DNA of 64,000 bases from positions 434,001-498,000 of the forward strand of contig NZ_FTNW01000001.1 in assembly GCF_900156545.1 (NCBI RefSeq), written 5' to 3'. The translations under genes and the position numbers were made by a program. The notes beneath the pieces are model-generated. The model saw nothing but the letters and a program-made list of their open reading frames with translations. It had not been told where the DNA came from and searched no databases. Below are positions 44,343 through 53,728 of the stretch, in pieces (position 1 is the first letter of the stretch; each line of letters starts with the position of its first letter). The stretch comes from Aquipseudomonas alcaligenes. Its GTDB lineage: Bacteria; Pseudomonadota; Gammaproteobacteria; Pseudomonadales; Pseudomonadaceae.

Positions 44343-44387
44343 GTCCTTGCTGCCGTCATCTGCGTGCTCCATTTTTCTGATTTCCTC

Positions 44388-44403
44388 TGGCGTGCTAATT
44401 GCT
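44388..44403 (+). promoter_or_regulatory. Sigma-54 promoter of the flagellar glycosylation operon
   Basis: TGGCGTG-CTAA-TTGCT with GG-N10-GC spacing, in the 100-base gap after flgL and about 40 bases before the glycosyltransferase ATG. The -24 half is GGCGT rather than GGCAC, so it is good but not perfect. Confidence 0.75.
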
Positions 44404-44442
44404 AACGTGCTGACAGAGTGTTGAAAAATTGGCGGAGCACGC

Positions 44443-47268
44443 ATGACGGTCGATACCCAGTGGTTGGTAGATTTCTTCCAGCGCCAGGCACGCCTGGGCT
44501 TTGAGGAAGGGGACTACACCCGCACGCGCAACAGCTGTCGTGAGGTCCTGCAGTACGTTCCCGATGATGTGGAATGCTGGACACTGCTCGGCGAGGCGGC
44601 GCTGGCCAGCAACGACAGCGTGACGGCGTTGCGTGCCTTCGACAAGTTGCTGGAGCTGGAGCCGGAATGCGCCGAACACGCCATGCGGCTGGGCCAGGCC
44701 TGCTTGCAGGCACAGGACTGGCCGGCCGCTATATCGGCGTTCCAGCAGGTGCTGGAACTGCAACCCGGGCATCAGGGGGCCTCCGAGGCCCTGGCGCTGC
44801 TGGCGCAGCTGCTGGAGCGCCTGAGCATTCTCGACCAGATTGCGCCAGACCAGCCTGGGCGAAACGATCCTTGCCCCTGCGGCAGCGGCTTGAAGTACAA
44901 ACGCTGCTGCCTGGAAAAGAGCTCGCAATCGGCGATGATTCAGCGCCTCGAGCAGGCATTTGCCGCACGGCAATGGCAGCAGGTGCTTTCCGTCGCTGAC
45001 GAGCTGCAAGCAACCACGCCGGCGATCCGCCGCGCCGTAGCCTTGGCACGCTACGAGCTGAGCCAGCGTGACAAGGCCTATCCGCTGCTCAAGGACGCGT
45101 GCCGAGAGTGGCCGGACGATCTTGAACTGCGTGCGGCGCTGGCCGACCTGGAGCTTGATCATCACCTGGCCAGCGCCAAGGCGCTGGCCGAGTCCACGCT
45201 GGCCGCAGACCCTGGCCAATGGCGAGCCAGTCTGGTGCTGGCTGCCGTGCATGCGCGTCAAGGACAGCCGCAGCGTTCCGAGTCGACCCTGCGCGAGCTG
45301 CTGCAGCACAACCCAGACTGCGACCTGGCCTGGCAGCGCCTGAGCTATTTTTTGCGCGAGTCCAAGCGCCTGGAAGACGATCTGCAGGCCATGCAGGAGT
45401 GGAGCGAACGCTGCCCGCAGAATGCCGATGCCTGGTGTCACCGTGGCATGTCTGCGCTGATGACGGATCGCCTCGGCGAGAGTCGCCAGTATTTGGAACG
45501 GGCCCTCAGCCTGGACCCGAATCACTACGAAGCGCTGTGCTGGCTGGGGCAGACTTACCAGAGCGAGCATGAGCCACAGAGGGCTCTGGAGTTTCTGACC
45601 CGCGGCCTGCAGATCAAGCCCGACTACCAACCCGGCTGGAACATGCTTGGTGGCCTGTATCAGTCGGTAGGGCGCCAGCACGAGGCGGAAGGCTGCTTCA
45701 TGCGCGCCCTGGCCATTTCTCCGCTGCAGGCGCTGGCCTGGAACAACCTGGCCAACACCTACCTGGATGGGCATGTGCTGGACGAGGCCGAGCACGTCAT
45801 GCAGGTGGCCTTGCAGCTCAATCCCGGCGAGGCCAGCCTGTGGGTCAACCTGGGCAACATCCTCAATGCCAGGCGGCAGGTCACCGAGGCCATCGAGTGC
45901 TACCGCAAGGCGATGGAGCTCGATGGCAACAATCTGGATGCACGCGCCAACTATGGCACGGCCCTGTCGCATTTCGCCCGCTGTGACGAGTCGATCCAGA
46001 TACTTGAGCCGCTGTCCGAATGTTACGCGCAGCCGCGCTCCAACATCCTGTTCGTTGCCAACTGCCACCCGGACTGGTCGGCCGAGCGCATCTACGAGCT
46101 TTATCGGCGGCAGATCACCCGTCATTTCCCGAAACGGCAGTATTTTTCCTACGCGAACACCCGCGATACATCACGGCGTTTGCGTATCGGCTATGTCTCG
46201 CCCGACTTTCGTGGTCACGCCTGCGCCAACTTTTCCCGCCCCCTGTTGGGCCATCATGACCGCCAGGCCTTCGAGGTCTTCGCCTACTCCGAGGTGCGTC
46301 GTGAGGATGGCATTACCGAGCTGATGATCGGCGAGGTCGAACACTGGCGGCGGACCGTGGGCATGAGCGACGAGCAGCTGGCCGACATGATTCGCGCCGA
46401 TGGCATCGACATACTCGTCGACCTGGCCGGGCATACGGCGGGCAATCGCCTGACCATGTTCGCCCTCAAGCCAGCTCCGGTGCAGGTGATGTGGTGGATG
46501 GGCTTCGGCTACAGCACGGGGCTGGACAGCATCGATTACTTTCTGGCCGACGATGAGCTGGTGCCACCGGGCAGCGATCATGTGTTTGCCGAGCAACCCT
46601 GGCGCATTCCCTGTCCGTCCATTGCCTATCTGCCGCGCACCGACCTGCCCGATGTCGGCGAACTGCCGGCGCTGCGTAACGGGTACGTCACCTTCGGCAC
46701 CCTGACCCGGCCGATTCGCCTGAACTACAAAGTCATCAGAGCCTGGGCAGAGATCCTCCAGCGCGTGCCCGGCTCCAAGCTGGTACTCAATAGCGGACCC
46801 TTTGCCGACGCCGGACTGTGCGATTACTTTGCGGCCGAGTTCGCCAAGCACGGTATCGAGCGTGAGCGGCTGGACATGGGGTGCACCTCGCCGCCCTGGC
46901 CGGTGCTGGCGGAGATGGATATCGCCCTCGACTGCTTCCCGCACAACTCGGGCACCACCTTGTTCGAGAGCCTGTGGATGGGGCTGCCCTACGTGACACT
47001 GCGTGACAGGCCGTCTATGGGGCGGATCGGCGCGGAAATCCTTCGCGGCCTGGGCCGCGAGGAGTGGATCGCCGATACCGAGGCGCAGTACATCGACAAG
47101 GCCGTGGCCATGGCGGGTGATCTCCAGGCCCTGCAGGCCATCCGCGCCGGGCTGCGCGAGCAGATGCTACATTCCGCCATCTGCGATGGTCCGCTGCTGG
47201 CCCGACGTGTCGAGGACGCCTACCGTGGCATGTGGCAGCGCTACTGCGAGCAAGGAGAACAACCATGA
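44443..47268 (+). CDS. SEC-C/TPR/OGT-type glycosyltransferase, likely flagellin-modifying
   Basis: A 941-residue protein. N-terminal TPR-like helices (about 1-130) are followed by a SEC-C zinc motif '[16 protein letters not shown]' (Cys144, 146, 155, 156), more TPRs to about residue 540, and an O-GlcNAc-transferase (GT41) catalytic domain to the end. The latter shows '[16 protein letters not shown]', '[12 protein letters not shown]' and '[24 protein letters not shown]'. GT41 enzymes add sugars to Ser/Thr. Placement between flgL and fliC and a sigma-54 promoter point to flagellin glycosylation, but the acceptor is unproven. No signal peptide, so it is cytosolic. Confidence 0.85.
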   Translation: MTVDTQWLVDFFQRQARLGFEEGDYTRTRNSCREVLQYVPDDVECWTLLGEAALASNDSVTALRAFDKLLELEPECAEHAMRLGQACLQAQDWPAAISAFQQVLELQPGHQGASEALALLAQLLERLSILDQIAPDQPGRNDPCPCGSGLKYKRCCLEKSSQSAMIQRLEQAFAARQWQQVLSVADELQATTPAIRRAVALARYELSQRDKAYPLLKDACREWPDDLELRAALADLELDHHLASAKALAESTLAADPGQWRASLVLAAVHARQGQPQRSESTLRELLQHNPDCDLAWQRLSYFLRESKRLEDDLQAMQEWSERCPQNADAWCHRGMSALMTDRLGESRQYLERALSLDPNHYEALCWLGQTYQSEHEPQRALEFLTRGLQIKPDYQPGWNMLGGLYQSVGRQHEAEGCFMRALAISPLQALAWNNLANTYLDGHVLDEAEHVMQVALQLNPGEASLWVNLGNILNARRQVTEAIECYRKAMELDGNNLDARANYGTALSHFARCDESIQILEPLSECYAQPRSNILFVANCHPDWSAERIYELYRRQITRHFPKRQYFSYANTRDTSRRLRIGYVSPDFRGHACANFSRPLLGHHDRQAFEVFAYSEVRREDGITELMIGEVEHWRRTVGMSDEQLADMIRADGIDILVDLAGHTAGNRLTMFALKPAPVQVMWWMGFGYSTGLDSIDYFLADDELVPPGSDHVFAEQPWRIPCPSIAYLPRTDLPDVGELPALRNGYVTFGTLTRPIRLNYKVIRAWAEILQRVPGSKLVLNSGPFADAGLCDYFAAEFAKHGIERERLDMGCTSPPWPVLAEMDIALDCFPHNSGTTLFESLWMGLPYVTLRDRPSMGRIGAEILRGLGREEWIADTEAQYIDKAVAMAGDLQALQAIRAGLREQMLHSAICDGPLLARRVEDAYRGMWQRYCEQGEQP

Positions 47269-48038
47269 AAGCAGTGATCCTGGCCGGCGGCCTGGGGACC
47301 CGCATCAGCGAGGAGTCCCACCTCAAGCCCAAGCCGATGATCGAGATCGGCGGCAAGCCGATTCTCTGGCACATCATGAAACAGTACTCGGCCCATGGCA
47401 TTCAGGACTTCGTCATCTGCCTGGGCTACAAGGGCTATGCGATCAAGGACTTCTTCGCCAACTACTTTCTGCACACCTCCGATGTCACCTTCGACATGCG
47501 CAACAACCAGATGGAGGTGCACCAGAACTACAGCGAGCCCTGGCGCGTAACCCTGGTCGACACCGGCGAAGAGACCATGACCGGTGGGCGGCTGCGCCGT
47601 GTCGGGCGCTTCCTGGAGCAGGATGAGGCCTTTTGCTTCACCTACGGGGATGGTGTCTCGGACCTGGACATCAGCGCCCAGGTGGCCTTCCACAAGCAGC
47701 ATGGCAAGTATGCGACCGTCACCGCGGTGCAGCCGCCGGGGCGTTACGGCGCGCTGGCCCGCGTGGGCGACCAGGTGACCGGCTTCGTCGAGAAGCCCCG
47801 CGGCGATGGTGGCTGGATCAATGGCGGCTTCTTCATTCTGTCGCCGAAGGTACTGCCCTATATCGCCGAGGATTCCACCTCCTGGGAGGCCGAGCCGCTT
47901 AGCCAGCTGGCGAGCGAGGGGCAGCTGATGGCCTATCAGCACGAGGGCTTCTGGCACCCGATGGATACCCTGCGCGACAAGAATTACCTGGAGCAGCTGT
48001 GGCAGAGCGGGGAGGCGCCTTGGAAGCAGTGGAGCTGA
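47265..48038 (+). CDS. rfbF: Glucose-1-phosphate cytidylyltransferase
   Basis: A 257-residue nucleotidyltransferase; ATG 47265 overlaps the upstream stop (ATGA). '[36 protein letters not shown]' is the activator/substrate-binding signature and '[11 protein letters not shown]' and '[14 protein letters not shown]' follow. It makes CDP-glucose from CTP and glucose-1-phosphate, the first step of CDP-linked 6-deoxyhexoses. Directly followed by the matching dehydratase. Confidence 0.93.
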   Translation: MKAVILAGGLGTRISEESHLKPKPMIEIGGKPILWHIMKQYSAHGIQDFVICLGYKGYAIKDFFANYFLHTSDVTFDMRNNQMEVHQNYSEPWRVTLVDTGEETMTGGRLRRVGRFLEQDEAFCFTYGDGVSDLDISAQVAFHKQHGKYATVTAVQPPGRYGALARVGDQVTGFVEKPRGDGGWINGGFFILSPKVLPYIAEDSTSWEAEPLSQLASEGQLMAYQHEGFWHPMDTLRDKNYLEQLWQSGEAPWKQWS

Positions 48039-49102
48039 ACCGCGAGTTCTGGCGGGGCAAGCGCGTCCTGCTGACCGGTCATACCGGCTTCAAGGGCGGC
48101 TGGCTGGCACTTTGGCTGCAGAGCTGGGGAGCGCAGGTCACTGGTTTCGCCCTGGAGCCCTCCACCGACCCCAGCCTGTTCGAGCTGGCGCGAGTCGGGG
48201 AGGGCATCGACAGCCGTATCGGCGACCTGCGCGATCTGCCCACCCTCCTGGCCTTGGTGGCCGAGGTCCGGCCGGAAGTCGTGCTGCACCTGGCGGCGCA
48301 GCCGCTGGTGCGCGAGGGCTATCGTGACCCCCTGGGCACCTATGCCAGCAACGTGATGGGTACCCTGCATCTGCTCGAAGCTTTGCGCCAGGCGGGCGGC
48401 GTGCGCGCCTGCGTGGTGGTGACCACCGACAAGGTCTACGCCAACCGCGAGTGGGCCTGGCCCTACCGGGAGAGCGAGGCGCTGGGTGGTCATGACCCCT
48501 ACAGCAGCAGCAAGGCCTGCTGCGAGCTGGTCACGCAGTCGTTTGCATCCTCCTTTTTTCCTGCCGCCCGCCATGCCGAACACGGACTGGCCCTGGCCAC
48601 GGCGCGGGCCGGCAATGTGCTGGGTGGCGGCGACTTTTCCGCCGATCGTCTGGTCCCGGACGTGCTGGCGGCCTGGGCGCGTGGCGAGCCGGTGACCCTG
48701 CGTTATCCGCAGGCCGTGCGTCCCTGGCAGCACACGCTGGAGCCGCTGGCTGGCTACCTGCAGCTGGCTCAGGGGCTGTATGAACAGGGCACGGCCGTGG
48801 CCGGTGCCTGGAACTTCGGCCCGGCCGACAGCGATACCTGCAATGTTGGCGAGGTAGTGGCGCGCTTGGCCGCGCGTTGGCCACAGGCGCCGGGCCTGAA
48901 GATCGAACCCAGCGAGCTGCACGAGGCCGGCCTGCTGCGCCTGGACAGCAGTCGGGCGCGCCAGCTGCTGGGCTGGCAGCCGCGCTGGACACTGGACGAC
49001 TGTCTGCGCCAGACCCTCGACTGGCACCTGGCCTGGCAGCGGGGTGAAGACATGCGCGCGGTGACCCTGGCGCAACTGGCCGGTTACTGGGGGCGGGCAT
49101 GA
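48020..49102 (+). CDS. rfbG: CDP-glucose 4,6-dehydratase
   Basis: A 360-residue short-chain dehydrogenase/reductase. TTG 48020 (GGAG 5 bases before) is the most likely start; GTG 48029 or GTG 47999 are alternatives. '[18 protein letters not shown]' binds NAD+, 'TTDKVYAN' and 'YSSSK' (YxxxK) form the catalytic triad region. It converts CDP-glucose into CDP-4-keto-6-deoxyglucose. It overlaps the cytidylyltransferase gene by 19 bases and the next gene by 4. Confidence 0.92.
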   Translation: MEAVELNREFWRGKRVLLTGHTGFKGGWLALWLQSWGAQVTGFALEPSTDPSLFELARVGEGIDSRIGDLRDLPTLLALVAEVRPEVVLHLAAQPLVREGYRDPLGTYASNVMGTLHLLEALRQAGGVRACVVVTTDKVYANREWAWPYRESEALGGHDPYSSSKACCELVTQSFASSFFPAARHAEHGLALATARAGNVLGGGDFSADRLVPDVLAAWARGEPVTLRYPQAVRPWQHTLEPLAGYLQLAQGLYEQGTAVAGAWNFGPADSDTCNVGEVVARLAARWPQAPGLKIEPSELHEAGLLRLDSSRARQLLGWQPRWTLDDCLRQTLDWHLAWQRGEDMRAVTLAQLAGYWGRA

Positions 49103-49659
49103 GTGAGTTGCAGCTGATCGAGCTGCCGCTGGCGGGGCTGTTCGCCCTGCAGCACCGCGTGCATCAGGACGAGCGCGGGCGTTTCGCCCGGCTGTACTGC
49201 GAGAGCAGTCTGGAGTTGTTCGGTCAGTCATTCCATGTGCGGCAGATCAACCAGTCGCTGACCCGTGAACGCGGCACTGTGCGCGGCCTGCATTTCCAGC
49301 ATCCGCCTCACGCCGAGAGCAAGCTGATCAGTTGCCTGCGTGGCGCCGTATGGGACGTGGCGGTGGATGTGCGCCAGGGCTCGCCGACTTTCCTGCACTG
49401 GCATGCCGAGCATCTGGAAGCGGGTGACGGCCGCAGCCTGCTGCTGCCGCCCGGGTTCGCCCATGGCTTCCAGGCGCTGAACGACGATGCCGAGCTGCTC
49501 TACCTGCACAGTGCCGATTACACCCCGTGCCATGAGGGTGGGCTGTCCGTCAGCGACCCGCTTCTCGCCATCACTTGGCCGCTGCCGATCAAGAACCTGT
49601 CCGCGCGCGATGCCGGCCATCCGCTGCTGGATGAGCGTTTTCAAGGAGTCTGCCTATGA
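49099..49659 (+). CDS. dTDP-4-dehydrorhamnose 3,5-epimerase-like protein (RmlC fold)
   Basis: A 186-residue cupin-type epimerase. The RmlC pattern 'HVRQINQSLTRERGTVRGLHFQ' contains the catalytic His; 'LLPPGFAHGFQAL' and 'ELLYLHSADYTPCHEGGLSVSDP' complete the active site. In this operon the substrate is probably the CDP-4-keto-6-deoxy sugar, not dTDP, so it may epimerise at C3 and/or C5. Overlaps both neighbours by 4 bases. Confidence 0.85.
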   Translation: MSELQLIELPLAGLFALQHRVHQDERGRFARLYCESSLELFGQSFHVRQINQSLTRERGTVRGLHFQHPPHAESKLISCLRGAVWDVAVDVRQGSPTFLHWHAEHLEAGDGRSLLLPPGFAHGFQALNDDAELLYLHSADYTPCHEGGLSVSDPLLAITWPLPIKNLSARDAGHPLLDERFQGVCL

Positions 49660-50879
49660 ACTGCCGTGGCTGCGGCGCGCACCTGCATCTGCCGCTGATC
49701 GACCTGGGCACGGCGCCGCCGTCCAATGCCTATGTCAGCGCGGCGCAGCTCGATCAGGCCGAGCAGTGGGTGCCGTTGCGGGTGCTGGTTTGCGATGCCT
49801 GCTGGCTGGTGCAGACCGAGGACTACCGGGCTGCCGACAGCCTGTTCGATGCCGACTATGCCTACTTCAGCTCCTTCTCCAGCAGCTGGCTGGCGCACGC
49901 TGAGCGCTATGTCGCCGAGATGACCGAGCGCTTCGGCCTGAACACCCAGAGCCGGGTGGTGGAGATCGCTGCCAACGACGGTTACCTGTTGCAGTACGTA
50001 GCCGGGCGCGGCATCCCCTGCCTGGGGATCGAACCGACGGCCAGCACGGCAAGGGCCGCGCGGGCGAAGGGGCTGGAGATCCGCGAACTGTTCTTTGGCG
50101 AGACGGTTGGCCGGCAGCTGGCGGAGGAGGGCTGGGAGGCCGACCTGATGGCGGCCAACAACGTGCTGGCCCATGTGCCGGACATCAACGATTTCCTCAA
50201 GGGCTTCGCCGCGCTGCTCAAGCCGTCCGGTGTGGCCACCTTCGAGTTCCCTCATCTGCTGCGACTGATGGCCGAGCACCAGTTCGACACCCTCTACCAC
50301 GAGCACTACTCCTACCTGTCGCTGACTGCCGTGCAGGCGCTCTGCGCCCGCAACGGCCTTGCGTTGTTCGATGTCGAGGAGTTGCCGACCCATGGCGGCT
50401 CGCTGCGGGTGTTCGTGCAGCGGGCTGCAGGCGTGCGCCAGGTTTCTGCCGCCGTCGGCGAGTTGCTGGCACGCGAGGAGGACTGCGGGGTCAAGACTGA
50501 GGCTTATTACGCCAGCCTGGCGCCTGCGGCGGAGCGCATCAAGCATGAGCTGCTGCGCTTCCTGTTACAGGCCAAGGCCGAGGGCAAGCACGTGGTGGGC
50601 TATGGCGCGGCGGCCAAGGGCAATACCTTGCTCAATTACGCTGGCGTTCGTGGTGATTTGCTGGCCTGGGTGGCCGATGCCAATCCGCACAAACAGGGCA
50701 AGTATCTGCCGGGCAGTCGCATCCCCATCGTTGAGCCGGCGCGCATCGCGGCCAAGCGACCGGACTACGTGCTGTTGCTGCCATGGAACCTGCGTGACGA
50801 GGTGGCGCAGCAGCTCGCCTACATCGATGAGTGGGGCGGCAAGTTGGTGATAGCGGTACCGCACATGCAGATTTGCTGA
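49656..50879 (+). CDS. Sugar C-methyltransferase (NovU/TylCIII-like)
   Basis: A 407-residue SAM-dependent enzyme of the three-part C-methyltransferase group: an N-terminal zinc-finger-like segment (CRGC ... CDAC, with 'LIDLGTAPPSNAY'), a central SAM-binding fold ('VVEIAANDGYLLQYV', 'HVPDINDFLKGF', 'HEHYSYLS') and a C-terminal nucleotide-sugar-binding domain ('VVGYGAAAKGNTLLNY', 'IPIVEP'). Related enzymes methylate C3 or C5 of NDP-4-keto-6-deoxyhexoses. In this operon it would produce a branched sugar on CDP. Confidence 0.87.
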   Translation: MNCRGCGAHLHLPLIDLGTAPPSNAYVSAAQLDQAEQWVPLRVLVCDACWLVQTEDYRAADSLFDADYAYFSSFSSSWLAHAERYVAEMTERFGLNTQSRVVEIAANDGYLLQYVAGRGIPCLGIEPTASTARAARAKGLEIRELFFGETVGRQLAEEGWEADLMAANNVLAHVPDINDFLKGFAALLKPSGVATFEFPHLLRLMAEHQFDTLYHEHYSYLSLTAVQALCARNGLALFDVEELPTHGGSLRVFVQRAAGVRQVSAAVGELLAREEDCGVKTEAYYASLAPAAERIKHELLRFLLQAKAEGKHVVGYGAAAKGNTLLNYAGVRGDLLAWVADANPHKQGKYLPGSRIPIVEPARIAAKRPDYVLLLPWNLRDEVAQQLAYIDEWGGKLVIAVPHMQIC

Positions 50880-50905
50880 GGCAATAGGGTTTACAGGAGA
50901 GCGTC

Positions 50906-51979
50906 ATGAGCAACGAGAAATTCGAGATCGAGCAAGTAGGGCCGGCGCTGCGGGTAATCGGTGGCAATGATGCCGCGCGCGAGAAGTTTCTGGTGCTGTG
51001 CAAGGCGATGGAAAAGGACATCACCGATTACCCCGGCAGCGTGCGCGACGAGGTGACCGGCCCGCTGGTCGATGCCCTGCACGACGAGAACCAGGTGGTG
51101 CGCAAGGTGCTGTCGGATGGCGCGGTGTTCGATTTTCTCTACCGCACCAAGATCGCCCGTGATTTCGTGCTCAGTTCGCCGGTCAACCCCGATCACGTCT
51201 GGGAGCCGCAGACCACCAAGCTGCTGGTGCATCTGGCGCGACGCTGCTCCGACGTACTGATCGGCGGCGCCTACTTCGGCGATCAGGCCATCCTGATGGC
51301 GCGGGCGATGAGCGCCAGCGGCGGTCGCTGCCATGCGTTCGAGCCGAACAAGGACCAGCTCGCGATGCTGCGTCACAACGCCGGGTTGAATGGCCTGCAG
51401 AATATCCGCAGCTGGGAGCTGGGGCTGTGGTCGGACAGCAGCGCTCACCTGCGCCTGGTGGGCAATGACTCCTTTGCCTATTCCGAGCCGGCCGCCAGTG
51501 ACAGCGAGGGCAGCTTCGCCACCATCGCCGTCGATCAATACTGCGAGCAGCAGGGCATCGACCGTCTGGGGCTGATCATGCTGGACATCGAGGGGGCGGA
51601 GAGCAAGGTGCTGGAAGGCGCCCGTCAGCAGCTGGCGCGCGCGGCGGGTGAAGCGCCGAGTATCGTCTTCGAAGTGCATCGGCACTATGTCGACTGGTCC
51701 AACGGCCTGGAGAACGCGCCGATCGCACGCTTCCTGGCCGAATTGGGCTACACCCTGTTCGCCGTGCGTGACTTCAATTCCAACGTGGACATGCGCGGCC
51801 GGCCGGTGGAGCTGATTCCGGTCGACAAGGTGTATCTGGAAGGTCCGCCACATGGCTTCAACATGTTGGCCATCAAGGACCCGCAGGCGCTGGATGGGCT
51901 GGACGTGGCCTATTGCGAGGGGGTCAGCCCGAAACTGCTGTGGCATAAAGACCCGGCCTTGCACCATCCCCTGAACTAA
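50906..51979 (+). CDS. FkbM-family methyltransferase
   Basis: A 357-residue protein with a SAM-binding fold ('DVLIGGAYFGDQAILMARAM', 'CHAFEPNKDQLAMLRHNAGL') and 'LIMLDIEGAESKVLEGA', the FkbM signature. These proteins O-methylate sugars or other small groups. The N-terminal about 90 residues are an extra helical region. Starts 26 bases after the C-methyltransferase with a good GGAGAG site. Probable role: O-methylation of the finished glycan. Confidence 0.85.
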   Translation: MSNEKFEIEQVGPALRVIGGNDAAREKFLVLCKAMEKDITDYPGSVRDEVTGPLVDALHDENQVVRKVLSDGAVFDFLYRTKIARDFVLSSPVNPDHVWEPQTTKLLVHLARRCSDVLIGGAYFGDQAILMARAMSASGGRCHAFEPNKDQLAMLRHNAGLNGLQNIRSWELGLWSDSSAHLRLVGNDSFAYSEPAASDSEGSFATIAVDQYCEQQGIDRLGLIMLDIEGAESKVLEGARQQLARAAGEAPSIVFEVHRHYVDWSNGLENAPIARFLAELGYTLFAVRDFNSNVDMRGRPVELIPVDKVYLEGPPHGFNMLAIKDPQALDGLDVAYCEGVSPKLLWHKDPALHHPLN

Positions 51980-51989
51980 GGACGTTGCC

Positions 51990-52811
51990 ATGGTTTTCAC
52001 CGTCCTGGGTGCTAGCGGCTTCGTCGGCGCACACCTCGTCGATAGTCTCCGTCGGCAGGGGCATCAGGTGCATGCTCCAGCCCGGGATGATACGCGCTGG
52101 CTGGAGCAGGACCTGGGGCAGGTCTTCTACTGCATCGGCCTGACCAACGACTATTTCGCGCGACCGTTCGACACGGTCGAGGCGCATACCTCGCTACTGG
52201 CCAGGCTGCTGCGCGATGGGCGCTTCGAGCGACTGGTCTATCTGTCGTCCACCCGCCTGTATGACTCCCTGCCTGGGCAGCTGGCCGAGGAGTCGGCCGT
52301 GTTGCCGCTCGATCCGAGCAACCCGCGTCACCTATACGACCTGTCCAAGGCGCTGGGGGAGAACCTCTGCCTGCATCACTCTGCGGGGCGAGCCTGCGTT
52401 GCCCGGCTTGCCTGTGTATACAGCGACCTGTTGGGTGAGGGCGGCTTTCTGGCGCAGGTCCTGCCGAAGGCAGCTCGCGGCGAGTCGTTCGTCATCGACA
52501 GCTCGCCGGCCTATGCCCGCGACTATGTCCATGTGGGCGACGTGACCTCGCTTCTGCAGGCGATGCTGGAGAAGGGCGCGCAAGGCATTTACAACCTGGG
52601 CGCCGGGCAAAACACCTGCAATGGTGATCTACTCGCCGCCGTGCAGCGGCTTACGGGCGCGCAGGTAACCTGTGCTCGTCAGGATGTACAGCAGGCGGCA
52701 CAGGTCTCCATCGACAAGGCGCGTCGAGACTTCGCCTTTCAGCCCCGGCAGCTACTCGACCATCTGCCGGTCATGCTCGAACGACTGAAGAGGTTGCATC
52801 ATGGAACTTAA
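51990..52811 (+). CDS. NAD(P)-dependent sugar epimerase/reductase (SDR)
   Basis: A 273-residue extended SDR with 'VLGASGFVGAHLVDSL' cofactor loop, 'LVYLSSTRLYD' and the catalytic 'YDLSK'. 'YVHVGDVTSLLQAML' and 'GIYNLGAG' are typical. Within this operon the best guess is the 4-keto reductase that completes the 6-deoxy sugar. It overlaps the next gene by 11 bases. Confidence 0.83.
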   Translation: MVFTVLGASGFVGAHLVDSLRRQGHQVHAPARDDTRWLEQDLGQVFYCIGLTNDYFARPFDTVEAHTSLLARLLRDGRFERLVYLSSTRLYDSLPGQLAEESAVLPLDPSNPRHLYDLSKALGENLCLHHSAGRACVARLACVYSDLLGEGGFLAQVLPKAARGESFVIDSSPAYARDYVHVGDVTSLLQAMLEKGAQGIYNLGAGQNTCNGDLLAAVQRLTGAQVTCARQDVQQAAQVSIDKARRDFAFQPRQLLDHLPVMLERLKRLHHGT

Positions 52812-53448
52812 GGGAACCGACCGTGCAGGCCTGCTGGATTACCTGTGTCGGCAGCTCGACACCTTTTTCCCCGATGGAGGCGCGGTACGCGAGGAGATCG
52901 ATCGCTACCTGGACGAGGGGTTGGCGCGTGTGGGGCAGTGCATCGACGGCGTGCGCGTCTGGCGGCAAGACAGTTTCGACTACCTGCATTCGACCCAGTA
53001 CACGATCTTCCTTTATTACCTGGCCAACTCCATCTGGCGAGCGGGGGGCGATCTGCGGGTCTGCACCAAGCTCTTCTATCTGAACAAGACGCTCAATGGC
53101 ATCGACATGTTCTACGAGATCGAGATGCCAAAGGTATTCTTCATCGGTCATTCGGTAGGCATCGTGCTGGCCAAGGCGACCTACGGCGAGTATCTGGTGC
53201 TTTACCAGAACTCCACCGTCGGCAAGAACCACGGCGTTGCGCCGGTACTGGGCGAGGGGGTGATTCTCTATCCCAACACGGCGGTGATAGGGCGTTGCCA
53301 GATCGGAGATCGCAGTTTCATCTCTCAGGGCGTCAGCGTCATCAACGCCGACACCCCCGGCAATTGCTGCGTATACCAGGCTGGCGCCGGCAGTCTGGCA
53401 TTCAAGCCGCCCAGGCACGACATACTGTCTGACTTCTTCCGCTTCTGA
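52801..53448 (+). CDS. Left-handed beta-helix (hexapeptide) acyltransferase, serine acetyltransferase-like
   Basis: A 215-residue protein. The N-terminal helical part is followed by a hexapeptide-repeat region with 'FFIGHSVGIVLAKATYGEYLVLYQNSTVGKNHG...GEGVILYPNTAVIGRCQIGDRSFISQGV'. 'GHSVGIVL' corresponds to the CysE-like active-site loop with a catalytic His. It resembles serine O-acetyltransferases but in this operon probably O- or N-acylates a sugar. No CysE role is supported by context. Confidence 0.75.
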   Translation: MELKGTDRAGLLDYLCRQLDTFFPDGGAVREEIDRYLDEGLARVGQCIDGVRVWRQDSFDYLHSTQYTIFLYYLANSIWRAGGDLRVCTKLFYLNKTLNGIDMFYEIEMPKVFFIGHSVGIVLAKATYGEYLVLYQNSTVGKNHGVAPVLGEGVILYPNTAVIGRCQIGDRSFISQGVSVINADTPGNCCVYQAGAGSLAFKPPRHDILSDFFRF

Positions 53449-53601
53449 CCATTAACCCTTCAGAACGCCGACAAGTGGCCGATAAAAGTGGCGATTGGAG
53501 TGCCTGCTTTTCTGGCGCATGCAGAAAGAAGGCCTTGGCTGGCCTCCAAGTTATTGATCTGGTTCGAGAAAAAAAGTAGCTCATTTTTTTATCAGGCTGC
53601 C

Positions 53602-53628
53602 TAAAGTTGCTCCGGCCAGCGCCGATAA
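53602..53628 (+). promoter_or_regulatory. Sigma-28 (FliA) promoter of fliC
   Basis: TAAA at 53602-53605, 15 bases, GCCGATAA at 53621-53628, exact consensus and spacing. It lies about 100 bases before the fliC ATG. A second GCCGATAA (53478-53485) upstream has only a poor -35 half. Confidence 0.93.
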
Positions 53629-53728
53629 AAAGATCGAATGCGAACTTTATGGGGCGTCTGAGCAAGCAGGCCCGAAGCTCGCAAGCTCAGACAGAACCAG
53701 TTAGTACGGTCCTTTGGAGGCAAACACC

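Noticed and set aside
52801..53448. Identification of the hexapeptide protein as CysE (cysteine biosynthesis)
   Set aside because: Sequence is only loosely related to CysE and the gene is embedded in a sugar operon, so sugar acylation is more probable.
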